From assembly GCA_034440615.1 (NCBI GenBank), contig JAOTOM010003171.1:62001-126000 (forward strand): a DNA stretch of 64,000 nt, given 5' to 3'. The position numbers and the translations under genes were made by a program. The DNA is from Ashinkailepas kermadecensis (lineage: Eukaryota > Arthropoda > Thecostraca > Neolepadidae). The notes beneath the pieces are model-generated. The model was given only the letters and a program-made list of their open reading frames with translations, was not told the origin of the DNA and did no database searches. The first letter of the stretch is position 1. Every line of letters starts with the position of its first letter. Of this stretch, positions 1 through 13,000 are shown in pieces.

Positions 1-632
1 ACAGGTCGCCTCGGGCTGAGCGCCTGGGTTACTCCCGAGTGCCTGCCGGCCGACCGGCCGGGGTCAAGGGGTGCGCGGCGCTGTAGCCCGGCTGGGATGG
101 TGAGCCTCTCTCTCGGTCTTGCGAAGGCGCCGCCTGCCCATGGCTGGACACACGACATTGTCCCAGATGTTTGCCATCCAGAACATTACCCTCTCCGGAT
201 AGTAATTCACTCAGTTTTTGCCAAAATATTGAATGGAGTTGTTTGAAAATTGTTGTAAGCCTATTGATATTTGATAAACCTACCCGAAACTGACTGACAA
301 TTATAGAAAGACGCTGTTTTAATCTCAGAAGCATGCAAATTATCCTTTCGGAGGTAGAAGGCCCCAGATTTTCCTCTCGAAATCCAGTATTCGAAGCCAG
401 CAATCCAGCCATGCGCCTGCTCCGCATAGCTCTTCTGGCGCCTGACATCCTGTCCGCTGGATACAGGCGTCCCACCAGGAGGGCCTCTGTTGTAGTGGGC
501 GTCACGAAGAGCCGAACAAACAAATTTCCATCTTTGACACACGCAACAAAAACCCTCCTGGACCTTCCAAGAAGGTCCAGAACATTGGCTTGCCTAGCGG
601 AAGCCACACCACCAACCCGACACCTGCAGAGG
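1..632. other. Leading stretch, no gene recognised
   Basis: I see no recognisable exon here. The first 170 bases are GC-rich and the next 400 are mixed. A minus-strand frame runs through about 261-542 without a stop, but its product resembles nothing I know. The missing N-terminal exon(s) of the downstream LPGAT1-like gene were looked for here and not found, so they probably lie upstream of the window. Confidence 0.5.
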
Positions 633-1100
633 CTCCCCGCCCCCTGTCGGACCCACGTGGCGGCCGTGTGGTGCGGTCCCCGCTCCCTGTTGTACCCACG
701 TGGCGGCCGTGTGGAGCGCTCTCCGCCCCCTGTCGGACCCACGTGGCGACCGGGGCACGGTGGCGCGCTCCCCGCCCACTGTCGGACCCACGTGGCGGCC
801 GTGTGGTGCGCTCCCCGCCCCCTGTCGGACCCACGTGGCGGCCGTGTGGAGCGCTCCCCGCCCCCTGTCGGACCCACGCGGCGGCCGGGGCACGTGGAGC
901 GCTCCCCGCCCCCTGTCGGACCCACGTGGCGGCCGTGTGGACCCACGGCGGCCTGCCCCGCCCCCTGTCGGACCCACGCGGCGGCCGGGGCAGGTGGCGC
1001 GCTCCCCGCCCCCTGTCGGACCCACGCGGCGGCCGGGGCACGTGTGGAGCGCTCCCCGCCCCCTGTCGGACCCACGCGGCGGCCGGGGCAGGCGGTGAGC
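633..1100. repeat. GC-rich minisatellite, 43/49-bp units, about 10 copies
   Basis: The phrase CCCTGTCGGACCCACG recurs with spacings of 43, 43, 49, 43, 43, 49, 50, 49 and 51 bases from about 641 to 1061. Two unit types alternate. The short one continues GTGGCGGCCGTGTGG and the longer one GCGGCGGCCGGGGCACG. The array produces long but meaningless open frames on both strands. Confidence 0.95.
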
Positions 1101-2323
1101 GCCAGTGTCGGCGATGGCACCTGACTTATCACAAGTGCAGCCGTGACCTGCCATATTACAGTCGTGCTGGCGGCGATTATACGCAGCCGTGGCCTGACGT
1201 GTCGTAGTCTTGCTACTGTCACGTGCTGGCCGCTATTGTATTGCAGCCACAACCTGACCTATCGTTCGTACTGGATCTTAACAGCGGGGTCGTGAGCTGT
1301 AATGTCATGTGCTACTCAGACATACTGTAGATATTAATGAGTGTGTACTTAAATGGAAGATTAAACCAGCTTCTGCCGTAACAAGATGCGTACTATATTC
1401 AATTCAAGGTAAGAAAGGTCAAGTAATGTTGATTATGTTTCAAAGAAAACATGAAATGATTGGGATGTAGTTTGAGGGCAGAGTACACTTCGAGGTCCTG
1501 CGAACAGAGATTGGTTGATGACGACAGGTGACAAGCACATATAATTGCCGGTACGTCAATGACACAGCTAGCATGTTACTCGGATGCACAATCTTGTTCC
1601 AAGCTCTCCTCCCCTCAGTAGTTTTCTTAATGTGGTATCTAGTGAAGTTGCGAATTTGAACTGAGCACGTAAGATTACAGTAGAAGTCCATGTCTATCGA
1701 ACGATATTTGTGGCCAGTTCGACCTAGTTAGCTCGCGATTTGCATACGGCAGCTGTCCCAGCTGGCAGACGAATTTTGTACGGGGCTACCCCAGTTCACG
1801 TTTTCAGCAGTCGTATCATTATGGCAATAGCATTACCGGTAGCCGATTAGTGTGCGGGTTTCCGACCGCCAGAACAACAGCAATCTGTGGACGTGCCGCA
1901 GTTGGCCTTGCCAGCCGGCTGCTGAATCAGCGTGCTTTCTGGTATCGATGTCAGGTGGATTAACGCTAAATATAGTGAGATGGCTAAATATAGTGAGATA
2001 CGTGAAATATTGTTCTTGGATGACCCAAATGCACCTTCTATTGCCGTCATGAACTCTTCCCTGTGACAAATATCCCCTTGAATGTTTTTAGAAAATTGCC
2101 AGATTAGATGCAGTCCTTTTAATTGCAACCATTTAATTTTTGTGCGTTTTTTATAACTTACTGCAAAGTAAAGGCTGTGAGAAAGTGGTCGTCTTTTCTC
2201 CCGTTAGCGACCCTTCAAGTTCACCTATCTTCAAATATTTCTACGGAATTTTCGCGAGAATGTCAGCTTCATGCAGTCCATGTGGGAGCTAGTATTATTT
2301 CATGAGCATTACTACTTCTTATC
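1101..2323. other. Unannotated DNA
   Basis: This stretch has moderate GC and no exon, transposase or reverse transcriptase similarity that I can recognise. At 1960-2005 the phrase GCTAAATATAGTGAGAT is directly repeated. It is probably intron or upstream intergenic sequence of the LPGAT1-like gene. Confidence 0.5.
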
Positions 2324-2502
2324 GGGGGCCGCGGTAGCTCAGTTGGTAGAGCGTCGGACTCTTGATCGCAAGATTGTGGGTTCGAATCTCACAACCGACG
2401 GCATTTACCGAGTCCACCCGCGACCAATCGGCGTGAGAGGTTGGCGACGCTAAGTGACCTAGCGGTTGAATGCGTCGTAAAAGAACCCAAGGTTCTTCTT
2501 CT
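2324..2502 (+). mobile_element. tRNA-derived SINE, copy 1 (Lys-like head)
   Basis: The head carries a perfect pol III A box (TAGCTCAGTTGG at 2335-2346) and B box (GGTTCGAATC at 2379-2388), in the order and spacing of a tRNA gene. The anticodon-loop region (CTCTTGA) is tRNA-Lys-like, but the anticodon stem is mispaired, so this is not a working tRNA. A non-tRNA body follows (CGACCAATCGGCGTGAGAG and onward to about 2493), shared with copies at 11195 and 25443. Imperfect 13-bp target duplications flank it: ACTACTTCTTATC at 2311-2323 and ACTATTTCTTATC at 2503-2515. Confidence 0.88.
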
Positions 2503-2890
2503 ACTATTTCTTATCATTGATGTGGTAGTGGGTGCGGTCAAACATTGTTATAATATCTACTGCAAATCAATAGGAATGAATCTAAGTGCAAGGTGTCCAA
2601 TTTTTCCCCGTTTTACTGCTGATGAAAAGTTTTATAATATCCGTTGTCTCGCAAAGTACCGGAAAACCGGCACCCATTCAATGGCTCATATAATAGGCGT
2701 ATCACCGTTGGGGGCCGAGGTGTCCGTGATCGTGACAACGATCACTTTTCGTGATCTTAGCCATAAGCCCAATGGGACAGTATAGTGTTGGTCCCTACAC
2801 CTTTCACTAGCCCACCAACCCCTGGTTGAGTTTGCGAATGAAAAACCAAAACTTATATTTTCTACTGCATTGGGCGTGTGCAATGGAGGT
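2503..2890. other. Unannotated DNA
   Basis: This is intron-like sequence with no recognisable gene. It lies between the SINE and the simple-repeat block. Confidence 0.5.
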
Positions 2891-2898
2891 ATAGAACT

Positions 2899-3093
<195 letters not shown>

Positions 3094-3149
3094 TGGGGGG
3101 GTATGTATATATGTGTGTAGGTCAAGGGTCAGTTAAGTGGGTCAAGGGT

Positions 3150-3181
3150 CATCTCTATCACTGTTCGTAGTGATAGAGATG
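3150..3181. repeat. Perfect 13-bp inverted repeat
   Basis: CATCTCTATCACT and AGTGATAGAGATG flank a 6-base loop (GTTCGT). The right arm resembles the unit of the minisatellite that begins about 350 bases downstream, so this may be an outlying inverted copy of it. Confidence 0.9.
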
Positions 3182-3508
3182 GGTCATGTTGTGCCGGATT
3201 TATGTATTATAATTGGGGCGTCTTTCATCTTTGGCCAACGTTTGCGATGCAAAGCAGGAGCATTCCCGTTAATTAATGACAGGGATGGAAATGTTTTCGA
3301 CATTTACATTTGAGGTGAGAATGTGTTCCACGCTTAACTGGCTTGTATAAATATAGAAGCGCTTGTTTCACTCTGGTGCAGAATAGGCTCGTTTTTGTGA
3401 TGGAAACTGTGCATGGCAGTGGTAATCTTTTATATTACCAATAGCTTACTCTGATCTGTGTTCGTAGTGATAATATTTTATATTATCAATAGCTGACTCT
3501 GATCTGTG

Positions 3509-3837
3509 TTGGTAGTGGTAGAGATGAGTGACCCGATAGACCACCTGGTCGGTGTTGGCAGTGGTGGAGATGAGTGACCCGATAGACCACCTGGTCTGTG
3601 TTGGCAGTGGTGGAGATGAGTGACCTGATAGACCACCTGGTCGGTGTTGGCAGTGGTGGAGATGGGTGACCCGATAGACCACCTGGTCTGTGTTGGCAGT
3701 GGTGGAGATGGGTGACCCGATAGACCACCTGGTCTGTGTTGGCAGTGGTGGAGATGGGTGACCGGATATACCACCTGGTCTGTGTTGGCAGTGGTGGAGA
3801 TGGGTGACCGGATATACCACCTGGTCTGTGTTGGCAG
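3509..3837 (+). repeat. 46-bp minisatellite made of intron end plus exon start (LPGAT1)
   Basis: TTGGCAG or TTGGTAG recurs at 3509, 3555, 3601, 3647, 3693, 3739, 3785 and 3831, exactly 46 bases apart. Each unit has an acceptor-like TTGGCAG followed by about 32 nt nearly identical to the first 32 nt of the coding exon at 3838, then CTG and GTCTGT. The last TTGGCAG (3831-3837) is the probable real acceptor. Two older, more diverged units of about 62 bp lie at about 3425-3508. Confidence 0.95.
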
Positions 3838-4052
3838 TGGTGGAGATGGGTGACCGGATAGACCATCTGGAGGCAGACACGTGCCTGTTCGTGGTGAACC
3901 ACCAGTCGACGGCCGACGTGCCGATGCTGATGAACATGATGACGGCGCACGGTCGAGCCGCGGACAACGCCATGTGGATCATGGACGTGCTCTTCAAGTG
4001 GACCAACTTCGGCGTCGTCTCGCAGACGCACCACGATTTCTTCATAGAAGGC
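3838..4052 (+). CDS. LPGAT1: LPGAT1-like exon with the NHxxxxD catalytic motif
   Basis: The exon starts after TTGGCAG (3831-3837) with two bases of a split codon and ends at GGC before the donor GTGAGT at 4053. It encodes 71 full codons. NHQSTAD at 3897-3917 is the PlsC-family H(X4)D catalytic motif, followed by a stretch matching the family's MWxMDxxFKxTNFGxVS. The residues from VEMGDRID to the NHQ motif align without gaps to LPGAT1, which supports the acceptor at 3837 over the alternative CAG at 3876. The exon start is the source of the 46-bp array immediately upstream. Confidence 0.92.
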
Positions 4053-7000
4053 GTGAGTGTCCGCAGGGGTGCCCCCTGTGTGTTGTAGCACAGGGGGCCG
4101 TCATCCTGGTCGCCTCAGGCTCTCAGGTGCTTGATGAAAGGGGACATAGGCGCGTTCCATCATGTTATCTATTCATTGCCAACTAAGTTATCGAATGTGT
4201 TAACACTGGGGCAGCAGTTCCTTTCCGTCAACCGACCCCGTGCAGGAACTCGAATATCATGTTAGCTGGAGGAGCATGTCCCACCCCTTCCCTAAGTGAC
4301 CCAAATATGTTTTCATTTGCATGGGAAATATCGGTTAGGGTAAGAAAATACGTAATTTCCGCGTATATTTCTGGGCCACTTTCGCTCTCCCCTCTCCCCC
4401 CCCAACTAGCAAAAACTTATTAAAGCATCCGTGTGGCTGGCGACTTCTCTCATCCTCCTCCCGCTGTGTCGCTGTATTGATGGTGATATATGCAAACCTG
4501 AAATGAGTGTACCACATGCGTCCTATCGATTTAGTCAGCTCGTACTGAGGCTGTCATGGAATGTCTTATTTTGAAGCGTAGGAGCTGTCGGTCTTGACTA
4601 AATTTCCACAGTGGTGGCATTCCACGACAGATCGACCAGGGCCTGGCACCATGACATTTGTTAAAGCTTGTATTCTTACAGAAATCACGATCCGTGGGGA
4701 TTCATGAGGGCAATGCATACACCATGGTTACACAACCATTGTATGTTTAGAACAAACATGTATCCAACTAAGAAATAAGGAGGTACATCACGTCACAACC
4801 ATGCCCCTTCAGAAGTGCATCGAAGTGCCACTTGCATATTTAGGGGTATGGAAACGATCCAAAGTTTTTGTTATATGCCCAAAGACAGATCAACATACAA
4901 ATCTGGAAGTAGCTGCGGTAACAAGCTATGTTTCATATGTGCACCAATTGTTTCTGTATCGTGTCTAGCTTGTCTTTGTCCACCTATCGTGACACTTTCA
5001 CTGCACGTCATATAAAAATGGGATTTTTTTATATAAATCCTTTTTTTGAGAGCGCAAACTTTACCATATTTGAAGTCTTTCGAAGATTGAGCTACTAACT
5101 CGGCCGTCTCTCCATCCAAAATCGAGATGCTGTTTGATAATACGTAGCAACGTGTTCTCAGGCATTGTGTAGATTTATGTCTTCTAATATACTTATTTAC
5201 CTCCGATAGTCTGCTATATATACATAAGATAAAAGGCGCCTACTGATGTCAGAAGTGGCCAATTGGTCTCAACTGAACTGTGGTCGGCACCAGTAGCCTG
5301 TATTTTGTTATATCCAGTTATTTCGCTGAGTAAATGCGTCTCAATTTCGTTCGCCGAGAACACTTCCTGACATCTGTGAATGCTTGTATTCTCACAGAAA
5401 ACACGATCCCTAGGGATTCATGAGGGCAATGTATACAACATGGTTACACAATCATTGTATGTTTAGAACAAACATGTATCCAACTGAGAAATAAGGAGGT
5501 ACATCACGTCACAACCATGCCCCGTCAGAAGTGCATCGAAGTACCGTTTGCATATTTGAGGGCATGGAAACGATCCAAAGTTTGTGTTATATGCCCAAAG
5601 ACAGATGCCCAAACACACAAATCTGCAAGTAGCTGTGGTAACAAGTCATGTTTCATATGTGCACTAATTGCTTCTGTCTCGTGTCTAGCTTGTTTTGTCC
5701 ACCTATCATGAAACTTTCACGGCACGTCCCTCGTCGTTCGACAATACATGTACCAAAACAGTCGTAACATCAGCAGGCGAGAACTTGTGAATTTTTTTTG
5801 TGTTCCATTGACGGCGAGAGCTTTCGTAAAGCGACCTGCGAGGCTCGCAGTGACCTTCTCCACCTCTTCCTTCGTGACAAAGCAGCTCGGAGACAGCCCT
5901 CACAATTTTTCGCAAACATCGCCAGCTCTCGAAACTCCCCTCAGCTCTTAGGTGGCTCTGTTCATCTCCCAGTATTCCTCCCAAGCCTCAGAAGCATCAC
6001 AATTCACAGTCCGGTCTGCTCTAGCTCTCACGGCACCTCCCTACTCCTCAAGTTTTTTTTCGGGCTGGCAATGACATTCTAGCTCTTGAATTGGCTCTCA
6101 GTATTCCTCATAACGATCGCTAGCCCTGAGATAATCTTTAGATCTCAGGGGGCTCTGTTCGGCTCATAGAAACCCCTTCCAAGCCTCTTGGGCATCCCAG
6201 TCCAGACCCCTTTAGCGCTCAGTGACCATTTCCAATCGTGAGGAGTCCTCTCCAGCTGTTAGGGCACTTCCCAGTCCTTGACAGTATTTCTAGCTTCAAT
6301 GGCTTTCTAGCTCTGACATTGGCCCTCAGTATTCCTCACAATCATTGACCTAGGAACTCTTCTCAGCTCTCAGGGAACTCTATTCGCCCTCAAGGGCCTT
6401 CTCATGCTGCTAGGGATCCTTCCTAGTTATCGACAGCTCTCGTGGTTTCAAGAGCATTCTAGCTCTGAAGCTGGCCCTCGGTATTCCTCACCCAAATTGC
6501 CAGCCAACGGGGAGTTTTTCCTCTCGGGTGGCCATTAGGCCATCATCCATTAGGGGCCGCTTTCAACATCAGAAGAATTCCAGTCTAGTCCTCTCTGACT
6601 CTCAGGAGATCCTCTGCATCACTCAAGGCCCTCTCCTGCTTGTAGAGACCCATCACAGTTCCTAATAGTCCAGTCTAGCCCTCATCTCGGGGAATTTCAG
6701 ATTTGAGATGGGCCCTCACTAGTCCTCTTCAGCTCGCATGGGTCCTGTTGATCCCTCAGGTGCCCTTTCAGACCCAAGTAGCATCCCAGCCTTCTCAGAC
6801 CCTCACGTGCCTGTTTATTCTTCAGCCGTTAGGGGTCAATTCCAGCCGAGACTGCTCTTTCCAGCTGGTATAGGCACTCCAGTTCTTGGGCGGGTCCTCT
6901 CTTATCTTCACGGCCCTTGCTAGCCCTCAGGGTGGACCTTTTCACGTGTCAAAGGTACTTTCCACATAAGCTATTAAATGTACTTAAATATTTCTTCGGT

Positions 7001-10000
7001 TATATTTCTGTCCTTCAGGACGGTCACCTGGAGGGCTCCATTGGACTCGACAGGGAGCGGGTATCCCTTCACCCCTTGGTAACGCCATTACTGCGTAGCA
7101 GCCCGGGCCCCTGCATGAGCCCTTTACGTAGCACCGGGAACCCTCCGCTTCAACTCAGATCGTCTCCGAAGTTCGGGGTCTCTTTATCGGCCTGAGAGCC
7201 AAAGCCGACCTAGTGGCTCTGCACGTCCGACCTAGGCCCCATCCGTCGGCTCAGAGATACTCTTTCACGGCTCAGCTCACTCTCGGTCCGGTCGGAATCT
7301 CCACTTCAAAAGCTTGGGCCTCCTCTAGCATGCAAGGGGCCCCCGTACGGTTCCGGCCCCCATCGTCCCAACGGCTAGGGGTCCTCTTCGTCGGCACAGG
7401 GGACCTCCTTAGCGTTTCAGGGCCTCCCCTGTCAGGCCGGAGGCCCTCTTTCAACAGCTTGGGCCACTTCCGTCGACCCAAAGGCCCTTTGTGACGGCCC
7501 GAGATCCCCTCCGGCGACTAGGGGCCCTCAGTCATTTCAAGGGCCCTCTTTGACGACCCAGGGCCTTTTTCGACAAGCCGGAGGACCATTTTCAAACGCT
7601 TGGACCCTGTCCATCAAATCAGGGGCCCTTTCTTGGCCTGGGCTTTGCTGACAGCCCAGCTTGGCCGAGTTAGAAGTTCAATCCTCGATAATCTTCACAT
7701 ATGATAAAGTTTACGCTCTCCAAATGAGGATTTATAGGGAAAAACGCCCTTTTTTGCTATATACCAAGCCAAAACATGGTCCTTCCATTCTGTCGATTTA
7801 TGGGCGCAAAATGACCAACGCAGTCGACGCGCCCTTAAGCACAAGTCCACCACCACCACCATTCTGTCGATTTAAAAAAGTTAACGGCCATCGAGGTCAC
7901 CGGAGGTCACGCGACCTGAGGTCATGGAGTAACTCTTATTATTCATCGCATATTACAAATATTGCCAGTATTCCATTCCTTGTATCTTTGAGAGTTCAGA
8001 AATGTCTGGATATTTAAATTTTGACTGATAATTAACTTAGTTATCGGCCACCGAACATAACCTTACAGAGTGACCTTCCAGAAATGCCCGAGGCTGTAAC
8101 TCCCGAACCGTTGACCTGATCGAAGTAAACTTTGCACAGGTGGATTCAGGGCAGAAGATAACCACATACACCTATTTTGCTCAAAATCTGAGACATAGGG
8201 TGGATAATCACCCCTTTGCCTGGTCGATTTCTCATGGAACCCCCAGTGGGCACTAAATTTGGTAGGGTTGCAGCTGCAGTGTTATAACACGTGTATATTT
8301 TGACAGCGCGGGTCAGGAGTGACATTAGTGTGGGGTTTAGACATTAGAGTAGTCCCTCACTACTTAGTCGTGAGGGAACCTGCCCTCTCGACTTACAAAA
8401 AGAAATACCCCAGGCTGTCGCTGCCCCCTCAAACTTCGAACTATTTACTGTGATAAAAAAAATCTGGTGAGAGCATTTCAATGCCAAAATTTACAGGTCG
8501 ACAGTTGGCCTTGCATAATGATAGTGTTCATCTCGTAGAAGTAATGCTTTTGGCAGAACACATCTTACGTACCACTCCAGATAGTTTTTACGCAAAGGTC
8601 ATCTGCGGCTGTTTTACGTGTTGTTCCCCCTGACAATTACAATCTACTCCCCGTCATGCCCCAGCTAGTTTGACAACATCCCTGAAACAGATCTCGTCAT
8701 GGACGGCTTGGATGTCATCCACCTGGTCAGGTCGATGGCCGCACAGATATGGGTGCATTGTGGCAGTTGTGTATTTGAGTACTGACCCTGTGCTACTTTA
8801 GTTGACATCAGCAGCCTTACCTGTAGTGAATTCTAACTACCCACTAGGCGACACTCAGCCACCACCTTGGCAGGCCGGTCGTGGCTGTTAATTACCCACT
8901 AGGCGACACTCAGCCACCACCTTGGCAGCCCTGTCGTGGCTGTTAACTACCCACTAGGCGACACTCAGCCACCACCTTGGCAGCCCTGTCGTGGCTGTTA
9001 ACTACCCACTAGGCGACACTCAGCCACCACCTTGGCAGCCCTGTCGTGGCTGTTAACTACCCACTAGGCGACACTCAGCCACCACCTTGGCAGCCCTGTC
9101 GTGGCTGTTAACTACCCACTAGGCGACACTCAGCCACCACCTTGGCAGCCCGGTCGTGGCTGTTAACTACCCACTAGGCGACACTCAGCCACCACCTTGG
9201 CAGCCCTGTCGTGGCTGTTATCTACCCACTAGGCGACACTCAGCCACTACTTTGGCAGCCCTGTCGTGGCTGTTAACTACCCACCAGGCGACACTCAGCC
9301 ACCACCTTGGCAGCCCGGTCGTGGCTGTTAACTACCCACTAGGGCGACACTCAGCCACCACCTTGGCAGCCCGGTCGTGGCTGTTAACTACCCACTAGGC
9401 GACACTCAGCCACCACCTTGGCAGCCCTGTCGTGGCTGTTATCTACCCACTAGGCGACACTCAGCCACTACTTTGGCAGCCCTGTCGTGGCTGTTAACTA
9501 CCCACCAGGCGACACTCAGCCACCACCTTGACAGCCCGGTCGTGGCTGTTAACTACCCACTAGGGCGACACTCAGCCACCACCTTGGCAGCCCGGTCGTG
9601 GCTGTTAACTACCCACCAGGCGACACTCAGCCACCACCTTGGCAGCCCGGTCGTGGCTGTTAACTACCCACTAGGCGACACTCAGCCACCACCTTGGCAG
9701 CCCGGTCGTGGCTGTTAACTACCCACTAGGCGACACTCAGCCACCACCTTGGCAGCCCGGTCGTGGCTGTTAACTACCCACCAGGCGACACTCAGCCACC
9801 ACCTTGACAGCCCGGTCGTGGCTGTTAACTACCCACTAGGCGACACTCAGCCACCACCTTGGCAGCCCGGTCGTGGCTGTGCCTGCTGTTGTAATGCGTA
9901 TACGCTGAAGCAATTGAGCGCAATAGGAACAGATAGTATGTAATTCATTCACGCCTAGCAATGCATTTCAGCGCCAAAAGACTACTTTCAACGCCGAAAG

Positions 10001-13000
10001 ACAAAACACGGACATGGATTCGATAATAGAATCAACGAATATATGCTGTCGTGACATTCGATCGTGTTATTGCGGGTGTTTGGGAAGTTAGGCTTGCTGT
10101 TTCAAGCAGATCTGTGTAGTGTCGTGGCCCTGGGTGTGGAACAATGGCGTCACCAGTGACACAATGTGCGACGTTTTCCACAGCAGACACGGGCTTTTGT
10201 GCGCTCGCGGTGTGCCAACGATACAATCTGACCTTCGTGTTCACCAGACGCTGATCATCAGCCTACTGATTTATATAACAACCAGCTTGCCTCCTTGTCC
10301 CTGGCTGCATGACCACTGCAGTCGATTGCCCCCACCCCCCCCCTCCCAGCTTGCCTCCTTAGTGTTGCTTTTCGAATAAATCATCCTCCTCTGCCATTCA
10401 GGAGTAATCGGGGTGATCGCTTTGCCGGGCTTATTACCACTGAACCAACACAGCCGTGGCCGCCCGGACAGTGTCTTTTTGCGGATAAATAGTATCAGTC
10501 GCGTGAGTTCAATGCCACATCCCTACCTCTCTGCCGCCCAGGGCTGGGTCAGGTCATTTTGCTTCTCGGCTACAAACGTCGCATTCAACGCAGCTCTGCT
10601 TTACATGTGTATCACCATATGCACATTGTGATTTTCTTTTGCATCCACAGGGCAAGGCAAAGAGAGACAAGTCGATAGAACTTCTGAAGACGGCTCTCGT
10701 CCGAGACTACGTGGGTCTGAATAGAAAATGGATCATACTATTCCCCGAGGGTGGTTTCCTCAAAAACCGGAAGGAAGTCAGTCAAAGGTACTGTGTTCTA
10801 CTGGGACGTCTGCTCGACCTTTGATGAAACGGGCATTAATGCTTTTCAACAATGAGCGTTTCATGTGCTCCTTTCTCTTCTACCCAGGTTTTGCCCGCGT
10901 ATATAGCGTGGCGTGACGTGACGTGTCGTGACGTGACGTGACGTGACGTGTTGTGTCGTGTCGTGTCGTGTCGTGTCGTGTCGTGTCTGACGTGTGCTAC
11001 CCGCTATGGATTGTAACAAATGAGGTGACGTGTCGTGCCGTGTGATTTCAAAAGCATTCATCCTGTCTATTACTATATGACTTTACCTGCAAGTTCAAAG
11101 GGCGACATTGTGGCCCTTTGAATGCCTTTGTGACATTGTGGCCCTTGGCGACATTGTGTAACGGAAGCTTGAGTCACGTTAAGTCAGAATGAGCGGGGAC
11201 GAGTGGTCTAGGGGTAGGATGCTCGTCTCACAATCGAAAGGTTGTGGGTTCGAGTCTCACCTGTCGCTACTCTTCGCCCGCGACCAATCGGCGTGAGAGA
11301 TTGGCGACGCTACATGACTCAACGGTCGACGTATCGTAAAACCAATAACCAACCAACCAAGTCAGAATGAGCAGTTGTCTGGTGTTGTATTAGTGTAGTG
11401 GTTGGCTCACGACCGAGATCAGTGCATGTAGAAAACGTGGTATGTCTGTTGTCGGTACCGTGTTGTCGTTGGCAATATATTGATGATGCGTCTTGGACTC
11501 CCTTGCAAAGCTGACATCTGAACCGACCCGAAATAGCTGGCCGACTGACTTCTACACTGATCCATGGAATACCTCTGGGACTAAATTCTGAACTGATTCC
11601 CGGAGACTTACCCCAGACTGACCGCTGGACAACCCATGGACCAGTGTGTCTAAATTTATTTTTGATTACCGTCAGATGTATAAAAAACACTTCTGGACTC
11701 CTGGGACTAACAGGACAATCGTCAGCTCTCTATTGTATGGACGTGACTGGTGGACCGACGTTCGAGCCTCCCTGCTGGCACTAACAGGACAACCGTCAGC
11801 GCTCTATTGTATGGACGTGACTGGTGGGCCGACGTTCGAGCCTCCCTGCTGGCACTAACAGGACAACCGTCAGCTCTCTATTATATGGACGTGACTGGTG
11901 GACCGACGTTCGAGCCTCCCTGCTGGCACTAACAGGACAATCGTAAGCGCTCTATTGTATGGACGTTACTGGTGTACCGACGTTCGAGCCCCCCTCCTGG
12001 GCCTAACAGGACAACCGTCAGCTCTTTATTGTATGGACGTGACCGGTGGACCGACGTTCGAGCCGCCCTGCTGGCACTAACAGGACAACCGTCAGCTCTT
12101 TATTGTATGGACGTGACTGGTGTACCGACGTTCGAGCCGCCCTCCTGGGACTAACAGGACAATCGTCAGCTCTCTATCGCCAACGTCGTGTGTTGGCGCT
12201 AACTCGTGGTCAGCACTCTACTGCCGACGTGTGTCGGCACCATCTTGTGGTCTAACCTGTGTCTCGGGCTGGTGACGGTCGTGGCTGATGTTGCCGTGGC
12301 CGCAGGTTCGCCGAGAAGCAGGGTCTGCCGCGCCTGGAGCATGTGTCGCTGCCGCGGGTGGGCGCCGCTCGCGCCGTGCTGGACCTTCTGACGCACGCCG
12401 ACGTCGAGCTGCCCAACGGACACCGGCCCGGCCACGAGCAGTCAGTCGGCAGCTGCGGTACGGCCCGTCGCCGGACGGCTTAGTGTCGGGAGTGTGGGCG
12501 AAGGGGAGCTGGCCACACGGTCGGTGGAACCACCAGCCCGTTCCCTCCGCCGATGTGCACAGGTGTCTGTCGTGATTGATGATGATGGGTGGCAAGGTCT
12601 AAGGATGGAGTATTGAGACTGTAGCCATTCCTCCCCTTTTCGAACTCTCTTGTTCGCTACGTGTCATATCTAACCCCCTACCCCACACGCACCCAACGAA
12701 CGAGACATATCACGTTGAAATTTACGCCAGCGTGATGTTCATGCCGTGCGAGAAGTGAGTTGTAGAAGTGTAGGGTTGCGAGAAGTGAGTTGTAGGGTTG
12801 GGCAAGAAGTGAGTTGTAGTGCAGGCGGCTGATGGGAGAAGGTGTGTATGTTCTGTGACCGTTGCTACGGCTGCAGGCGCGTCGGTACCGACCCACCGGG
12901 TCCGGCGGCTGATGGGAGAAGGTGTGTATGTTCTGTGACCGTTGGTACGGCCGCAGGCGTGTCGGCACCGACCCACCGGGTCCGGTGGCTGATGGGGAGA

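Noticed and set aside
633..1100. Minus-strand CCGACAG...GTGGGT strings as micro-exons
   Set aside because: The same AG...GT layout can be read in each unit, but there is no recognised exon next to this array, so the resemblance has no support.
29..1252. Long minus-strand open frame of about 400 codons
   Set aside because: Most of it is translated minisatellite (43/49-bp units). All six frames are open in parts of the array and the ends resemble no protein.
2324..2400. Functional tRNA-Lys gene
   Set aside because: The anticodon and acceptor stems do not pair, a SINE body follows directly and target duplications flank the whole unit.
3877..4052. Alternative start of the LPGAT1 exon after CAG at 3874-3876
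   Set aside because: It is possible by phase, but it would remove residues that align without gaps to LPGAT1 (VEMGDRID...). The acceptor at 3837 is preferred.
8832..9885. CRISPR-like regular array
   Set aside because: The 55-bp units are contiguous with no unique spacers, and the context is a eukaryotic intron.
11700..12175. 74-bp array as another acceptor-seeded cassette array
   Set aside because: Units contain CTAACAG, but the array ends about 130 bases before the exon at 12306 and shares no sequence with it.
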